Positions 18,215 to 28,101 of a stretch of DNA of 64,000 nucleotides are shown here, in pieces. The stretch is from CAZODA01 sp964578485 (GTDB lineage: Bacteria; Bacteroidota; Bacteroidia; Bacteroidales; Marinilabiliaceae): the NCBI GenBank assembly GCA_964578485.1, contig CAZODA010000012.1, positions 1 through 64,000 on the forward strand, in the 5' to 3' direction. The first letter of the stretch is position 1. The number at the start of each line of letters is the position of its first letter. The notes beneath the pieces were generated by a model that saw nothing but the letters and a program-made list of their open reading frames with translations, was not told the origin of the DNA and did not search any database. The position numbers and the translations under genes are program-made.

Positions 18215-20303
18215 ATGAAAAAATCAACAGTTAAATTATCCATGCTCTTTGGTTGTTTAATCTTAGTGACAACATTATTGGCTCAACAAGTATCACCGGA
18301 AACGGAAAATTTTGATCGGAAAATAACCCCAAGCTATGACCTAATTACCGGAGGGATAACACATATTATAATTGAAAACGATCCTTTTAATATGAATTGG
18401 ATTATCGCTGCTGATGAAACACAATATCATTGGGTCGGGAAATCATACCAATGGGGATTGGGCAAGTTAGTTATCAACGATGGTGAAAATACCGAGCATA
18501 TTAAATGGACACAGGCGGAAAAAATCGAAGATAATACGGTTGTTTACAATCTGAATTCTAAAATAGAGTTAACTGTTACCAGGCATCATGAGGGGAATGA
18601 TTTTATAGAAGAATATAACAGAACGAACATTGGAGCTTTCCAACATAGATATAAACACCCCTTTCAATGACAATTATCCGGATGCCGCCACCTGTATGAC
18701 AAACCGCGCACATGCACACATCTGGGCAGGAGGAAATGCTGCATATATTAATGCGATACGTATGGGAGACATTACTCCTCATATGGGCCTTATGTGCACA
18801 GAAGGGGCAATTACAGGATATTCGACCAAAGAAAATGCAAACGAAGGGCGATCCAATTTACGAGGAGTTATCTGTTTAAATCCGGAGAACAAAAGACTAA
18901 AGAAGGGTGAGTCTTATAGAATCGCATGGCGTCTTTTTTCTCACGGAGGGAATGAAGATTTTTATGCCCGGCTTAAGCAAAAAGGAGGGATAATAGGGCG
19001 TAGTTCCAAGTATGTTTATACAATAGGAGAAACCGCCGTAGTAACTTTCAAATCGGCAGGTGCCTTGAAAGAAGCAAAAATATTTGTCGAAGGCAAGCGG
19101 ATAAAGTCATCTATTGACGACAACATGGTAACAGGCAGTTTTTTCATTGAAAACACAGGCACTATCACCGTTGAATGTAGGTACGGTGATGGTAAGCATA
19201 CTACTATCGAGCTGTGGGGGATTTCCGATATTGAAAGCCTAATGAGGAAAAGGGCGGACTTTATAATCGACAAACAGCAATATGCAGAAAGGGCCAATCC
19301 CCGCTATGGAGCTTATCTTCCCTATGATAACGAAACCGGGGAGATTTATCTAAACTTCAAAGCAGAAAGAAAAAGAACAGATTTAGATGAGGGTGCGGAA
19401 CGAGTAGGAATGGGAGTGTTTTTGGCTAAAATGTATCGAAAGAATAAAGACCCAAAGATAATAGAGTCTTTGATGAAATACGTTCATTTTATACGTTCAC
19501 AATTACAAAAGGAAAACTATGAAACATGGTCGATAATTGAAAGAAGCGGCCGTCACCGTACTTATAATTATCCTTGGGTAGCTGTTTTCTATTTTGAAAT
19601 GTTCGAAGCCACGGGTGATCGTCAATTTATTTATGACGGCTACCAGACTTTACGCGCTTTTTACCGTGCATTCGGATCCAATCCCAACACATTCGACACC
19701 CCTGTTGAACAAAGTATAACCTTGTTGCGTACGAACGGATTTGAAGAGGAAGCCGATACCTTATTGTCCGATTTTAAAAAAATGGCCGAAGTGTATATAA
19801 AAAACGGGGTGAATATCCCCAAATCGGAGGTAAATTACGAACAAGGCAACCTTGCCGCTTCCATTATCTTTCTGGAGCAAATGTACCTGTTGACAAAAGA
19901 TCCAGAATATTTGGAATCTGTAAGTGCATTGATGCCCATTTTGGAAGCATTCAACGGCCGGCAGTCCTCTTTCCATCTCAATGATATATCTATCCGTCAT
20001 TGGGATGGATACTGGTTTGGGAAGTATCGTTATTGGGGCGACACTATGCCGCACTACTGGAGTGTTTTAACCGCCGATGCATTTGCCTATTATGCCCGCT
20101 GTACGGGGAATCAGGCCTATGCGGATCGGGCAAGAAATATTCTGTTGAACAATCTGTGTCTTTTTGCGGAAAACGGTAGTGCATCGTGTGCCTATATTTA
20201 TCCGGATTATGCAAATGGAGAAAAAACAGGGCTCTTCGACCCTATGGCTAATGACCAAGATTGGGCTTTGGTTTTTTATTTGAAATGGAGTGATTTATTT
20301 TAA
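18215..20303 (+). pseudogene. Exported six-hairpin (alpha/alpha barrel) glycosidase-like protein, frameshifted
   Basis: Two overlapping frames together read as one protein of about 690 residues. The first frame (18215-18670) has a signal peptide (MKKSTVKLSMLFGCLILVTT) and the start of a beta-sandwich domain. It runs off frame after EEYNRTNIG. The plus-one frame resumes within a few bases at LELSNIDINTPFNDNYPD and continues to 20303. The later part (residues about 350-690) is helical and looks like an alpha/alpha toroid, with AERVGMGVFLAKMYRK, YNYPWVAVFYFEMFEATGD and GDTMPHYWSVLTADAFAYY. A family number cannot be assigned with confidence. A GH154-like beta-glucuronidase is one possibility. It leads a cluster with GH78 and GH30. 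Confidence 0.75.
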
Positions 20304-20356
20304 ATCCATCCTATTTCAAGCATATTTGATATATAATAAAATTTGAAGATTTACTT

Positions 20357-23300
20357 ATGAAAAAGTCCTTCTTCCTTTCTATTCTATTTGTTTTTTTCGG
20401 TATAAAGGATTTAGCTGCTAATCAATTTGAAAAAACGCCCTCTTTCGGGATAGAAAAATTAAAAGTTGAGTTTGTTGAAGAGCCCTTAGGGATCGACGTG
20501 GAAAAACCGCGTTTCAGTTGGAATATGAAATCTGATAATGTGGGTGCCCGTCAAAAAGCCTATCAAATAGTTGTTACATCCGAGGAAATGAAAGTTGTAT
20601 GGAATTCCGGGAAAGTAAAAAGCGATATGTCGCTTAATATACAATATGAAGGAAGTCCTTTAAAACCTCAAACCCGATATTATTGGAAAGTTTTTGTATG
20701 GAATGAAAAAAACAAGAAAAACACAGCCGAGTCATGGTTCGAAACAGGGCTTATGAATTCGGGATTGTCTGCTTGGAAAGATGCAAAATGGATAGGTTGC
20801 AGCGATGACGATTTAGTACTATACTCACATTATTTGCCCGTATTTCGTATTGATTATGAATTGGAGCTGGACGAAGAAAGAAAATCAACACGTGCAGGTT
20901 TTATATATGGGGCAAATGACAACCGTTTGATGAATAAAAACATGAATATATTTCAACTTGAATCTAAGAGAGATGAATCCTATCTTATGCTTGAAGTTGA
21001 TATAGCCCCTATGCTTTCAGGACAAGATGCAATTTTGAATGTTTATCGTGTAGGCTTTCATCCCGATGACTTAAAAGATAAACCATTTAAAAGTGTCTCC
21101 ATACCATCCTCTGTAATAAATAAAAACAACAAATATCAAAAGCACCGGATAAGTTTTACGAATAATCTTGGGCATACCGCCATTGTAATAAATCAGAAAG
21201 AAATAATTCGCTTGGGGTTGAACCCCTTGGGACAGGGAGGTGACTTCATAGCTTTTCCTGTTTTAGGAGATATAGGATTTTACGTTCCTGAGAACCAAAA
21301 AGCAGTATTTTCAAATATTGAAATTCGTAACTACCGCAATCCTTCAAATCTTATTGTCAAAGAAAAAGGTAGCGTAATTGTTAGCGATGATACGAGTATT
21401 TTCGCTACACATAACCCAAGCCGCAATTCCATGCCTATTTTGAGAACAAGGTTCGAAACCGGCAGCACTATCTCCAAAGCGAGGCTATACGTTACATCAC
21501 GTGGCATTTATGATTTTTACATAAATGGAAAATTAGTGAATAAAGATTATTTTAACCCCGGTTCCACCCAGTATAATAAGACCCATTTGTACCGTACCTT
21601 TGATGTTACAGATCTGCTTCGAAGTGGGGAAAATGCGATGGGAGCCGTACTTGGTGAAGGTTGGTGGAGCGGAGGGGCAACATTTATGGGAGAATACTGG
21701 AACTTTTTCGGTGACCGCCAATCTCTTTTGGCGAAATTAGTAATAACATATACCGATGGAAGAGAAGATGTTATCGTGACACATCCCGACAGTTGGAAAT
21801 ATTATAACGACGGGCCGCTCATTTATGGAAGTTTCTTCCAAGGAGAAGTTTACGACGCAACAAAAGAAGCTAAGGTATTAAATTGGAGTAAGTCATCTTA
21901 TGATGATTTAAGCTGGAAAAGGGCCACAGAGGTTCCCTTAGAAGGTACAAGCAGTTTTAAAGCAGGAGAATTCAACGATTTGAAACTTATAGGCCAAAGT
22001 AGTCCGCCGGTAAAAGCTATAATGGAACTCACAGCACAATCCGTCGAAGAGGTGCGCCCGGGAGTATTTGTATATGACATGGGACAGAACATGGTAGGAG
22101 TTCCCGGTATAAAATTAACGAATGTCGAACCTGGTCAAAGAATTACTCTTCGTTTTGCAGAAATGAAATATCCTGATCTGCCGGAATACGGTAACAATGT
22201 GGGAACTATCCTTCTTGAAAACATTCGGGCAGCCATGTCTCATGAAATTTACACGGCCAAAGGGGAGAATGATATGATTCAACCGCGGTTTACCTTCCAT
22301 GGTTATCGCTTTATAGAAATCACCGGCATTGATGTTCCCCTTCCTTTAGAATCGGTTAAAGGAATAGTCTTAAGCTCTGTACATGAGTTGGCTTCTTATT
22401 ATGTAACATCGAATAAAAAGGTCAATAAACTTTGGGAAAATATAACTTGGTCAACATATGGGAATTTTCTCTCTATCCCTACTGATTGTCCGCAACGCAA
22501 CGAGCGTTTAGGCTGGGGAGGGGATATATCTGTATTTGCTCGTGCCTCTACATATCTAGCAGATGTTTCCGGCTTCCTTCGCCAACACATGCAAGCAATA
22601 CGTGACACACAGCAAAAGAACGGAAGATTTCCCGATATCGCTCCAATGGATGTCGGTTTCGGAGGCATACTTTGGGGGAGTGCAGGAATCACTGTGCCAT
22701 GGGAGCTTTATCAACAATATAACGATATAGACCTGTTATCCGAACACTATGATGCAATGAAGCATTATATCCATTACATCCTCAATGAAACTATCGACAA
22801 AGAAACCGGGGTAATTGTTCAACAGCGTGCATGGGGTGATTTGGCAGACTGGCTGAGCCCTGAGGATGGGAAGAATGATAAATCATTGTTATGGGAAGCT
22901 TACTTCCTTTATGATTTAGCCATTATGAAAAAAACAGCAACAATATTGGGCAAGATGGAAGATGTTGAATGGTTTACTAACATTTTTGACCATAGAAAAG
23001 ACTTTTTTAACAATACTTATATTCAAAAAGAAAGCGGTAAGACTATTTTTTCCTCCTTCGACAAGGAAAGAAGGGGAAGATTAATAGATACTCAAACCTC
23101 TTACGTTCTACCATTGGTCTTCGATTTGTTAAATGAAGAAGATAAGCAAAAAATAATTGCAAATCTTGTCGAAACAATCATTCGGGATCGAAAAGCCGAT
23201 GACGGTAAAACCTATCCGCCTTATTCGTTAATGACCGGATTTATCGGAACCTCCTGGATCAATAAAGCCTTGTCGGATAATGGACATTCAGATATCGCAT

Positions 23301-23836
23301 ACAGATTATTACAACAAACATCCTATCCATCATGGCTTTATTCGGTTGAGCAGGGAGCAACAACTATTTGGGAACGTCTGAATTCATACAGCAATACAAA
23401 CGGCTTTGGAGGAAACAACCAAATGAACTCCTTTAATCACTATTCATTCGGCGCGGTTGCATCATGGATGTATAATCATTCTTTAGGTATAGAACGTGAT
23501 GAAAATTCTCCCGGTTTTAAACATTTCTTCTTAAAACCGGAAGTTGACTCCAGCGGTGAAATGACATTTGCCGGAGGATATTACGATTCAATGTACGGGC
23601 GAATCGAATCAGCTTGGGAACAAAAGGATGGCAAAATTTTCTATTCATTTAGCGTTCCTCCTAATACTTCCGCACACTTATTTTTGGATGCAGCAACAGA
23701 AACAAGCATTAAAAGTGAAGGTAAACCATTTAGAGCGATAAAAGGAGTGAAATATTGGGGAGTTAAAGATGGAAAGCATATATTTAAGTTAGAATCAGGA
23801 AAATATAATGTAGAAATATTGATTAAAAAACAATAA
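20357..23836 (+). CDS. GH78 alpha-L-rhamnosidase, exported
   Basis: The 1159-residue protein has a signal peptide (MKKSFFLSILFVFFGIKDLAANQ). An N-terminal fibronectin-like domain follows (VEEPLGIDVEKPRFSW), then a beta-sandwich insertion up to about residue 330. The rhamnosidase N-domain has SRGIYDFYINGKLVN and the jelly roll has GEGWWSGG. The catalytic alpha/alpha barrel has SIPTDCPQRNERLGWGGD, holding the general-acid Glu region, and WGDLADWLSPEDG. SVEQGATTIWERLNSY and FNHYSFGAVASWMYNHSLG are also typical. It removes terminal alpha-L-rhamnose from glycans in the periplasm or at the surface. It starts 53 bases after the frameshifted gene and ends one base before the GH30 gene. Its GC content looks higher than in nearby housekeeping genes. 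Confidence 0.93.
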   Translation: MKKSFFLSILFVFFGIKDLAANQFEKTPSFGIEKLKVEFVEEPLGIDVEKPRFSWNMKSDNVGARQKAYQIVVTSEEMKVVWNSGKVKSDMSLNIQYEGSPLKPQTRYYWKVFVWNEKNKKNTAESWFETGLMNSGLSAWKDAKWIGCSDDDLVLYSHYLPVFRIDYELELDEERKSTRAGFIYGANDNRLMNKNMNIFQLESKRDESYLMLEVDIAPMLSGQDAILNVYRVGFHPDDLKDKPFKSVSIPSSVINKNNKYQKHRISFTNNLGHTAIVINQKEIIRLGLNPLGQGGDFIAFPVLGDIGFYVPENQKAVFSNIEIRNYRNPSNLIVKEKGSVIVSDDTSIFATHNPSRNSMPILRTRFETGSTISKARLYVTSRGIYDFYINGKLVNKDYFNPGSTQYNKTHLYRTFDVTDLLRSGENAMGAVLGEGWWSGGATFMGEYWNFFGDRQSLLAKLVITYTDGREDVIVTHPDSWKYYNDGPLIYGSFFQGEVYDATKEAKVLNWSKSSYDDLSWKRATEVPLEGTSSFKAGEFNDLKLIGQSSPPVKAIMELTAQSVEEVRPGVFVYDMGQNMVGVPGIKLTNVEPGQRITLRFAEMKYPDLPEYGNNVGTILLENIRAAMSHEIYTAKGENDMIQPRFTFHGYRFIEITGIDVPLPLESVKGIVLSSVHELASYYVTSNKKVNKLWENITWSTYGNFLSIPTDCPQRNERLGWGGDISVFARASTYLADVSGFLRQHMQAIRDTQQKNGRFPDIAPMDVGFGGILWGSAGITVPWELYQQYNDIDLLSEHYDAMKHYIHYILNETIDKETGVIVQQRAWGDLADWLSPEDGKNDKSLLWEAYFLYDLAIMKKTATILGKMEDVEWFTNIFDHRKDFFNNTYIQKESGKTIFSSFDKERRGRLIDTQTSYVLPLVFDLLNEEDKQKIIANLVETIIRDRKADDGKTYPPYSLMTGFIGTSWINKALSDNGHSDIAYRLLQQTSYPSWLYSVEQGATTIWERLNSYSNTNGFGGNNQMNSFNHYSFGAVASWMYNHSLGIERDENSPGFKHFFLKPEVDSSGEMTFAGGYYDSMYGRIESAWEQKDGKIFYSFSVPPNTSAHLFLDAATETSIKSEGKPFRAIKGVKYWGVKDGKHIFKLESGKYNVEILIKKQ

Positions 23837-23837
23837 A

Positions 23838-25307
23838 ATGAAAAAAATTTTTTTGATTAGTTTGTTTATGGTATTTGTGTTGAATATTCAAGCACAAAAC
23901 GTTAAATGGATAAGCAGTAAGGATAATGATTTCTGGCAGCAGAAAAGCCTTAGACTACAAAACAAATCGGATAAGACTCCGGATATAGAAGTGGATAAGG
24001 CCTTTGAAACGCTTATATTCAAAGCATGGGGAACTTGCTTTAATGAATTGGGATGGGATGCCTTGAACATCCTTCCTGAAGAAAAACAGGAAGAGATTGT
24101 TAAGAATCTTTTTTCACCCGAAGGAGACCTCAAATTCACTATGGGGCGTTTTTCTATGAATGCCAATGATTACTCTCGTGATTGGTATAGTTGTGATGAG
24201 GTTCCGGGGGACTTTCAATTGAAATACTTTAATATCGACCGAGATAAGACGACTTTAATACCTTTTATTAAATTCGCCCAAAAATACAACCCTGAGTTAA
24301 ACTTCTGGGCCTCACCTTGGTCTCCCCCGTCATGGATGAAAGTAAATCATTATTATTCTGTTCGCAGCAACAAGGAGCATAATCAAATGAATCCTTTATC
24401 AGATATCATATTATTTGAAGACAGTAAAGAGGAAAACAAGCAATATTTCCCACCCAGACTGGCTGTAAATGATTATTTCATACAAGATCCGCGCTATTTG
24501 ACATCCTACGCCAACTACTTTTGTAAGTTTATCACGGCATATAAGGAACAAGGTATTCCTATCAGTATGATTATGTATCAGAATGAAGCGTACAGCTATA
24601 CTAATTATCCGGGTTGTGCCTGGACTCCTGAAGGAACCATACGTTTCAACGCCGAATATTTGGCTCCGGCTCTCAAAGAACAACATCCTGAAGTTAAACT
24701 ATATCTGGGGACTATCAATACCAACCGTTTCGAACTCATCGATCAAATACTTTCCGACCCTCTTTTAAACAAATCAATTGAAGGCGTGGGCTTTCAATGG
24801 GAAGGAGGCCAGATTTTACCCCTAATCCGTGCCAAATATCCGCAATTCAAGTACGTCCAAGCAGAAAGCGAGTGTGGATGGGGAAGCTTTGACTGGGGAG
24901 CTGCTGAGCATACTTTCGGCCTTATAAACCATTATCTAAGTAATGGTTGCGAGGAATATACTTTTTGGAATGCAATTTTGGCAGATGACGGTATGAGTGG
25001 TTGGGGCTGGAGACAGAATGCTCTGATCCGTGTTGACTCAAAAGCTAAAACCGCAACCTATACTCCTGAATATTATGCCGTAAAACATTATGCAAACTTC
25101 ATTGTTCCGGGTTCGGAATTGATATCATGGAAACACTCAGGAAACGATAAAAAACCGATAATGGTATATATAACTCCACAAGGAGAACATGTTATAATTG
25201 CCGGAAATTTTCAAGACCAAACACAGCAATTAAACCTTAAGATTGGGAAAAAATTTCTGGTTGCCACTTTAGAACCTCACTCCTTAAACACCTTTATTTA
25301 TAAGTAA
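23838..25307 (+). CDS. GH30-family glycoside hydrolase, exported
   Basis: The 489 residues have a signal peptide (MKKIFLISLFMVFVLNIQAQ) and a TIM barrel with the GH30 landmarks. These are FKAWGTCFNELGWDAL, FWASPWSPPSWMKVN and MYQNEAYSYTNYPGCAWTPEG, where the Asn-Glu pair is the acid/base. QAESECGWGSFDWG holds the nucleophile region. A small C-terminal beta domain closes the protein. GH30 includes beta-glucosidases, beta-1,6-glucanases, beta-1,6-galactanases and xylanases, and the subfamily is not certain. It is tightly spaced after the GH78 gene, so the two should act on the same glycan. No SusC/SusD pair is present. Confidence 0.9.
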   Translation: MKKIFLISLFMVFVLNIQAQNVKWISSKDNDFWQQKSLRLQNKSDKTPDIEVDKAFETLIFKAWGTCFNELGWDALNILPEEKQEEIVKNLFSPEGDLKFTMGRFSMNANDYSRDWYSCDEVPGDFQLKYFNIDRDKTTLIPFIKFAQKYNPELNFWASPWSPPSWMKVNHYYSVRSNKEHNQMNPLSDIILFEDSKEENKQYFPPRLAVNDYFIQDPRYLTSYANYFCKFITAYKEQGIPISMIMYQNEAYSYTNYPGCAWTPEGTIRFNAEYLAPALKEQHPEVKLYLGTINTNRFELIDQILSDPLLNKSIEGVGFQWEGGQILPLIRAKYPQFKYVQAESECGWGSFDWGAAEHTFGLINHYLSNGCEEYTFWNAILADDGMSGWGWRQNALIRVDSKAKTATYTPEYYAVKHYANFIVPGSELISWKHSGNDKKPIMVYITPQGEHVIIAGNFQDQTQQLNLKIGKKFLVATLEPHSLNTFIYK

Positions 25308-25312
25308 ATGCC

Positions 25313-25335
25313 AATAAGATAATCTCTTATTTTTG
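25313..25335 (+). terminator. Weak terminator after the glycosidase cluster
   Basis: A 7-base perfect stem (AATAAGA with TCTTATT) around TAATC is followed by a short T run, 5 bases after the GH30 stop. The stem is AT-rich and so weak. Confidence 0.5.
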
Positions 25336-25428
25336 TATAGCTGAAATAGTTCATTTTAAACATTTAACAAAAAATGAAATAATAATTATCTGTATTTATC
25401 ATTCATCGTTTACCCAATTTTTGCGTTC

Positions 25429-25512
25429 TTACACTTCCCGCAGCTCACCACTCATCAACTTCGGGAATAAGGTATCGTGCAATTGGGTAAGGGTGCGGGT
25501 TTGAAATTGGTT
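25429..25512 (-). pseudogene. Relic of type I restriction specificity subunit (hsdS 3' end)
   Basis: On the minus strand 27 codons followed by TAA read into LTQLHDTLFPKLMSGELRE. This closely resembles the C-terminus shared by HsdS proteins (leucine-rich helix, then LLPKLMSGE). An in-frame TAA at 25515-25513 blocks any extension upstream, and no methyltransferase or endonuclease gene is nearby. The rest of the system has been lost. It is too short to act. It supports the view that this interval beside tRNA-Phe has hosted mobile defence genes. Confidence 0.72.
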
Positions 25513-25524
25513 TTACCGAGCGTT

Positions 25525-25541
25525 CCATTCCTACGGAATGG
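25525..25541. repeat. Intergenic hairpin
   Basis: CCATTCC and GGAATGG form a perfect 7-base inverted repeat around TAC. I recall this short palindrome as common between genes in Bacteroidota. It has no T run beyond a short one and is next to the hsdS relic. Confidence 0.5.
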
Positions 25542-25589
25542 CTTTATTCTATTTCCTTAAAAACATACTAATCACTATATTCAACTTCA

Positions 25590-25800
25590 AAAAACATGTA
25601 AACTCCAGTAGAGACGTTGCATGCAAGGTCTCTACGTTTATTCATTGTTGACTGTTAACTGATAACTGAACCCAAAACCTGTTCCGTTGTTACCTGTCCC
25701 GACTTGGCGGGAAACGGGAACCTGTCCCGTTGCAAACGGGATTTCGCTGCGCTCAAAAACCCGAAACTCTAAACTCGAAACACAAAACCAATTATGAATT
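25590..25800 (-). repeat. Dispersed composite intergenic repeat, copy A
   Basis: A near-perfect 28-base palindrome at 25608-25635 (GTAGAGAC arms, core TTGCATGCAA, one mismatched pair) is followed by a stretch which on the minus strand reads like CAGTTATCAGTTAACAGT. Further right lie an inverted TCCCGTT-GC-AACGGGA-like hairpin and the phrase TTTCGCTGCGCTCAAAAAC. The same modules recur in the copies near 47.0 and 57.7 kb. No coding potential is seen. This and the hsdS relic account for most of the 570-base gap between the GH30 gene and tRNA-Phe. Confidence 0.75.
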
Positions 25801-25880
25801 AAAAATGGAAGATTTTTCCGAAAAAGAAAAACCCCTGAAATTATCAATATTCCAGGGGTTTGTTTACTATCTTCTTTAAG

Positions 25881-25953
<73 letters not shown>

Positions 25954-25968
25954 TTTTTTATTGCGCTG

Positions 25969-25998
25969 CAAATATAAGCAAAGATTTTTATTTGCAAA
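25969..25998 (-). promoter_or_regulatory. Promoter for tRNA-Phe
   Basis: On the minus strand TTTG (25998-25995) is followed by 18 bases and TATATTTG (25976-25969), 15 bases before the mature tRNA. This matches the Bacteroidota -33/-7 consensus. Confidence 0.75.
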
Positions 25999-26175
25999 AC
26001 AACAGCTAATTTTTAATCCACATCACAAACTCTCACAATTCACATATCTTTCAAGCTATCAGCCACTTGCATTTCAACTATAATATCAAATATTTTTTAT
26101 GTCAAAATATTGTTATAAAGAATCTCTTTGGTACTTATCTAAGAAATTTACTAATTTGCGCCAAATTTTACAAGA

Positions 26176-27402
26176 ATGTTCTTTTATACTCACACATTAT
26201 CAAACGGCATACGATTAATTCATCATCCAATAGATTCACCGGTAGGCTATTGTAGTTTACTAATCAATGCCGGTTCACGCGATGAAAGTGAGGATGAGCA
26301 TGGTTTGGCACATTTCATTGAGCATGTCATTTTTAAGGGTACCCAAAAGCGCAAGGCTTATCATATTCTTAGTAGGATAGACGATGTTGGTGGTGAATTA
26401 AATGCTTATACAACCAAGGAAGAAACCTGTGTCTATGCTTCATTTTTAAAAGAGGATTTCAGAAGGGCAATAGAATTACTCTACGATATAGTTTTCAATT
26501 CAACTTTTCCTATTAAAGAGCTTCAGAAGGAAAAGGAAGTCATCTTAGATGAGATTAATTCCTACAAAGACAGTCCTTCTGATTTAATTTTAGATGATTT
26601 TGAGGAATTAATTTTTCAAAACGATCCTATTGGGAGAAATATTCTTGGACGGCCTGAGACTATCAGTAAGTTTACTCGCAGCAACATTCACAATTTTATA
26701 AATAACAATTACCATACCGATCAGATGGTACTTTGTACCGTTGGTAAGATAAAGCACGAAAAACTATATAAAATTATCGGCGAATATTTCAACCGTGTTC
26801 CTTCTAACATACGCAACAACAATCGTGTTCCCATTCTTCCCTATCATCCTCAAACTTTGAATAAGAAGATGGATACTTTTCAAAGTCATATTGTTATTGG
26901 CAACAGGGCATATGATTTTAACCATTCGAGCAGATTGGGTTTACTGTTATTAACGAATCTATTAGGAGGGCCTGGATTGAACAGTCGCCTTAATATGTCT
27001 TTACGTGAAAAAAATGGTATAGCCTATAACATTGAATCTATTTATACACCATATTTTGGGACAGGAGCCTTCAGTATTTATTTTGGTTCTGATCATAACA
27101 ATCTTGAAAAAAGTATCAAGATAGTATTAAAGGAGTTAAAAAAATTACGTGAAAAAAAGCTTGGTAAAATTCAAATTCACAATGCCCGTCGCCAGCTTAA
27201 GGGTCAAATTACCATAGCCGGTGAGAACAAAGAAAACCTTATGCTATCAATAGGAAGGAGTTTTTTACTGTATAATAAAGTTGACACATTGGAAGAGATC
27301 TACTCCAAAATTGATAATTTAAGTCCTGAAGGCTTAATATCAATTGCCAATGAGATTTTCGATCCTTCTCTTTTATCATATCTCATTTATAATCAAGGCT
27401 GA
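26176..27402 (+). CDS. M16-family zinc metallopeptidase
   Basis: The 408 residues form two M16 halves. The N-terminal half has the inverted zinc motif HFIEH (HxxEH) in GLAHFIEHVIFKG, with the downstream Glu in YTTKEETCVYASF. The C-terminal half has GGPGLNSRLNMSLREKNGIAYNIES, the R/Y pair region of the family. No signal peptide is visible, so it probably acts in the cytoplasm as a processing or peptide-degrading peptidase similar to PqqL/YmxG. Its stop codon overlaps the start of the methyltransferase gene, so the two are translationally coupled. Confidence 0.92.
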   Translation: MFFYTHTLSNGIRLIHHPIDSPVGYCSLLINAGSRDESEDEHGLAHFIEHVIFKGTQKRKAYHILSRIDDVGGELNAYTTKEETCVYASFLKEDFRRAIELLYDIVFNSTFPIKELQKEKEVILDEINSYKDSPSDLILDDFEELIFQNDPIGRNILGRPETISKFTRSNIHNFINNNYHTDQMVLCTVGKIKHEKLYKIIGEYFNRVPSNIRNNNRVPILPYHPQTLNKKMDTFQSHIVIGNRAYDFNHSSRLGLLLLTNLLGGPGLNSRLNMSLREKNGIAYNIESIYTPYFGTGAFSIYFGSDHNNLEKSIKIVLKELKKLREKKLGKIQIHNARRQLKGQITIAGENKENLMLSIGRSFLLYNKVDTLEEIYSKIDNLSPEGLISIANEIFDPSLLSYLIYNQG

Positions 27403-28037
27403 TGTTTAAAAATCTTGAAGATTATATTTTAGAGCACAGTGATGATGAGGATCCTGTTCTTAGTGAGCTAAGCAGGTTTACACATTTAAATGTGCTTCGT
27501 CCCCGCATGTTATCAGGTCATATTCAAGGTTCTTTATTAAGAATGATATGCAGGATGTTAAGTCCCTCAAGAATTCTTGAAATAGGAACTTATACCGGAT
27601 ATTCTTCTATTTGTATGGCATTTGGGACTCATGATAATGCCAGAATATATACCATTGAAAAGAATGATGAATTAAAAGATATCATTCTAAGTTTTTTTCA
27701 AAAAGCCGGAGTCCAAAACAGGATTGATCTATTTATTGGAGATGCTTTAGCAATAACACCGGATATCGATGAGACTTTCGATTTAGTATTCATTGATGGT
27801 GACAAAAGATATTATTGTGATTACTACGAGGCTATTTTTCCCAAATTAAAACCGGGTGGTTTCATCGTTGCCGATAATACTTTATGGGGAGGAAAGGTGG
27901 GTGATCCATCTAAAGCCACTGATGAATACACTAAGGGCATAATGCTTTTCAACCAGCTAATAAAGAACGATTTACGTGTTGAGAAAATAATCCTTCCACT
28001 TCGGGATGGTTTAAGTCTAATTCAAAAAACCATCTAA
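27402..28037 (+). CDS. SAM-dependent O-methyltransferase
   Basis: A 211-residue class I methyltransferase of the caffeoyl-CoA/catechol O-methyltransferase family. It has RILEIGTYTGYSSICMAFG for SAM binding, IYTIEKNDELKD, FDLVFIDGDKRYY and GGFIVADNTLWGGKVGDP with metal-binding acidic residues. The ATG shares an A with the TGA of the upstream peptidase gene. In bacteria such proteins methylate varied small hydroxylated molecules or tRNA-related substrates (TrmR). The substrate cannot be named from sequence. Confidence 0.9.
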   Translation: MFKNLEDYILEHSDDEDPVLSELSRFTHLNVLRPRMLSGHIQGSLLRMICRMLSPSRILEIGTYTGYSSICMAFGTHDNARIYTIEKNDELKDIILSFFQKAGVQNRIDLFIGDALAITPDIDETFDLVFIDGDKRYYCDYYEAIFPKLKPGGFIVADNTLWGGKVGDPSKATDEYTKGIMLFNQLIKNDLRVEKIILPLRDGLSLIQKTI

Positions 28038-28101
28038 CAAAAGATACTGTTAAATATAAATTTTTTATCTTTAATCCGCCAAAATCAAAACTTTATCTAT
28101 A

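Noticed and set aside
18215..18670. Programmed frameshifting in the glycosidase gene
   Set aside because: No slippery heptamer or downstream stem was seen at the junction. A deletion or sequencing error explains it better.
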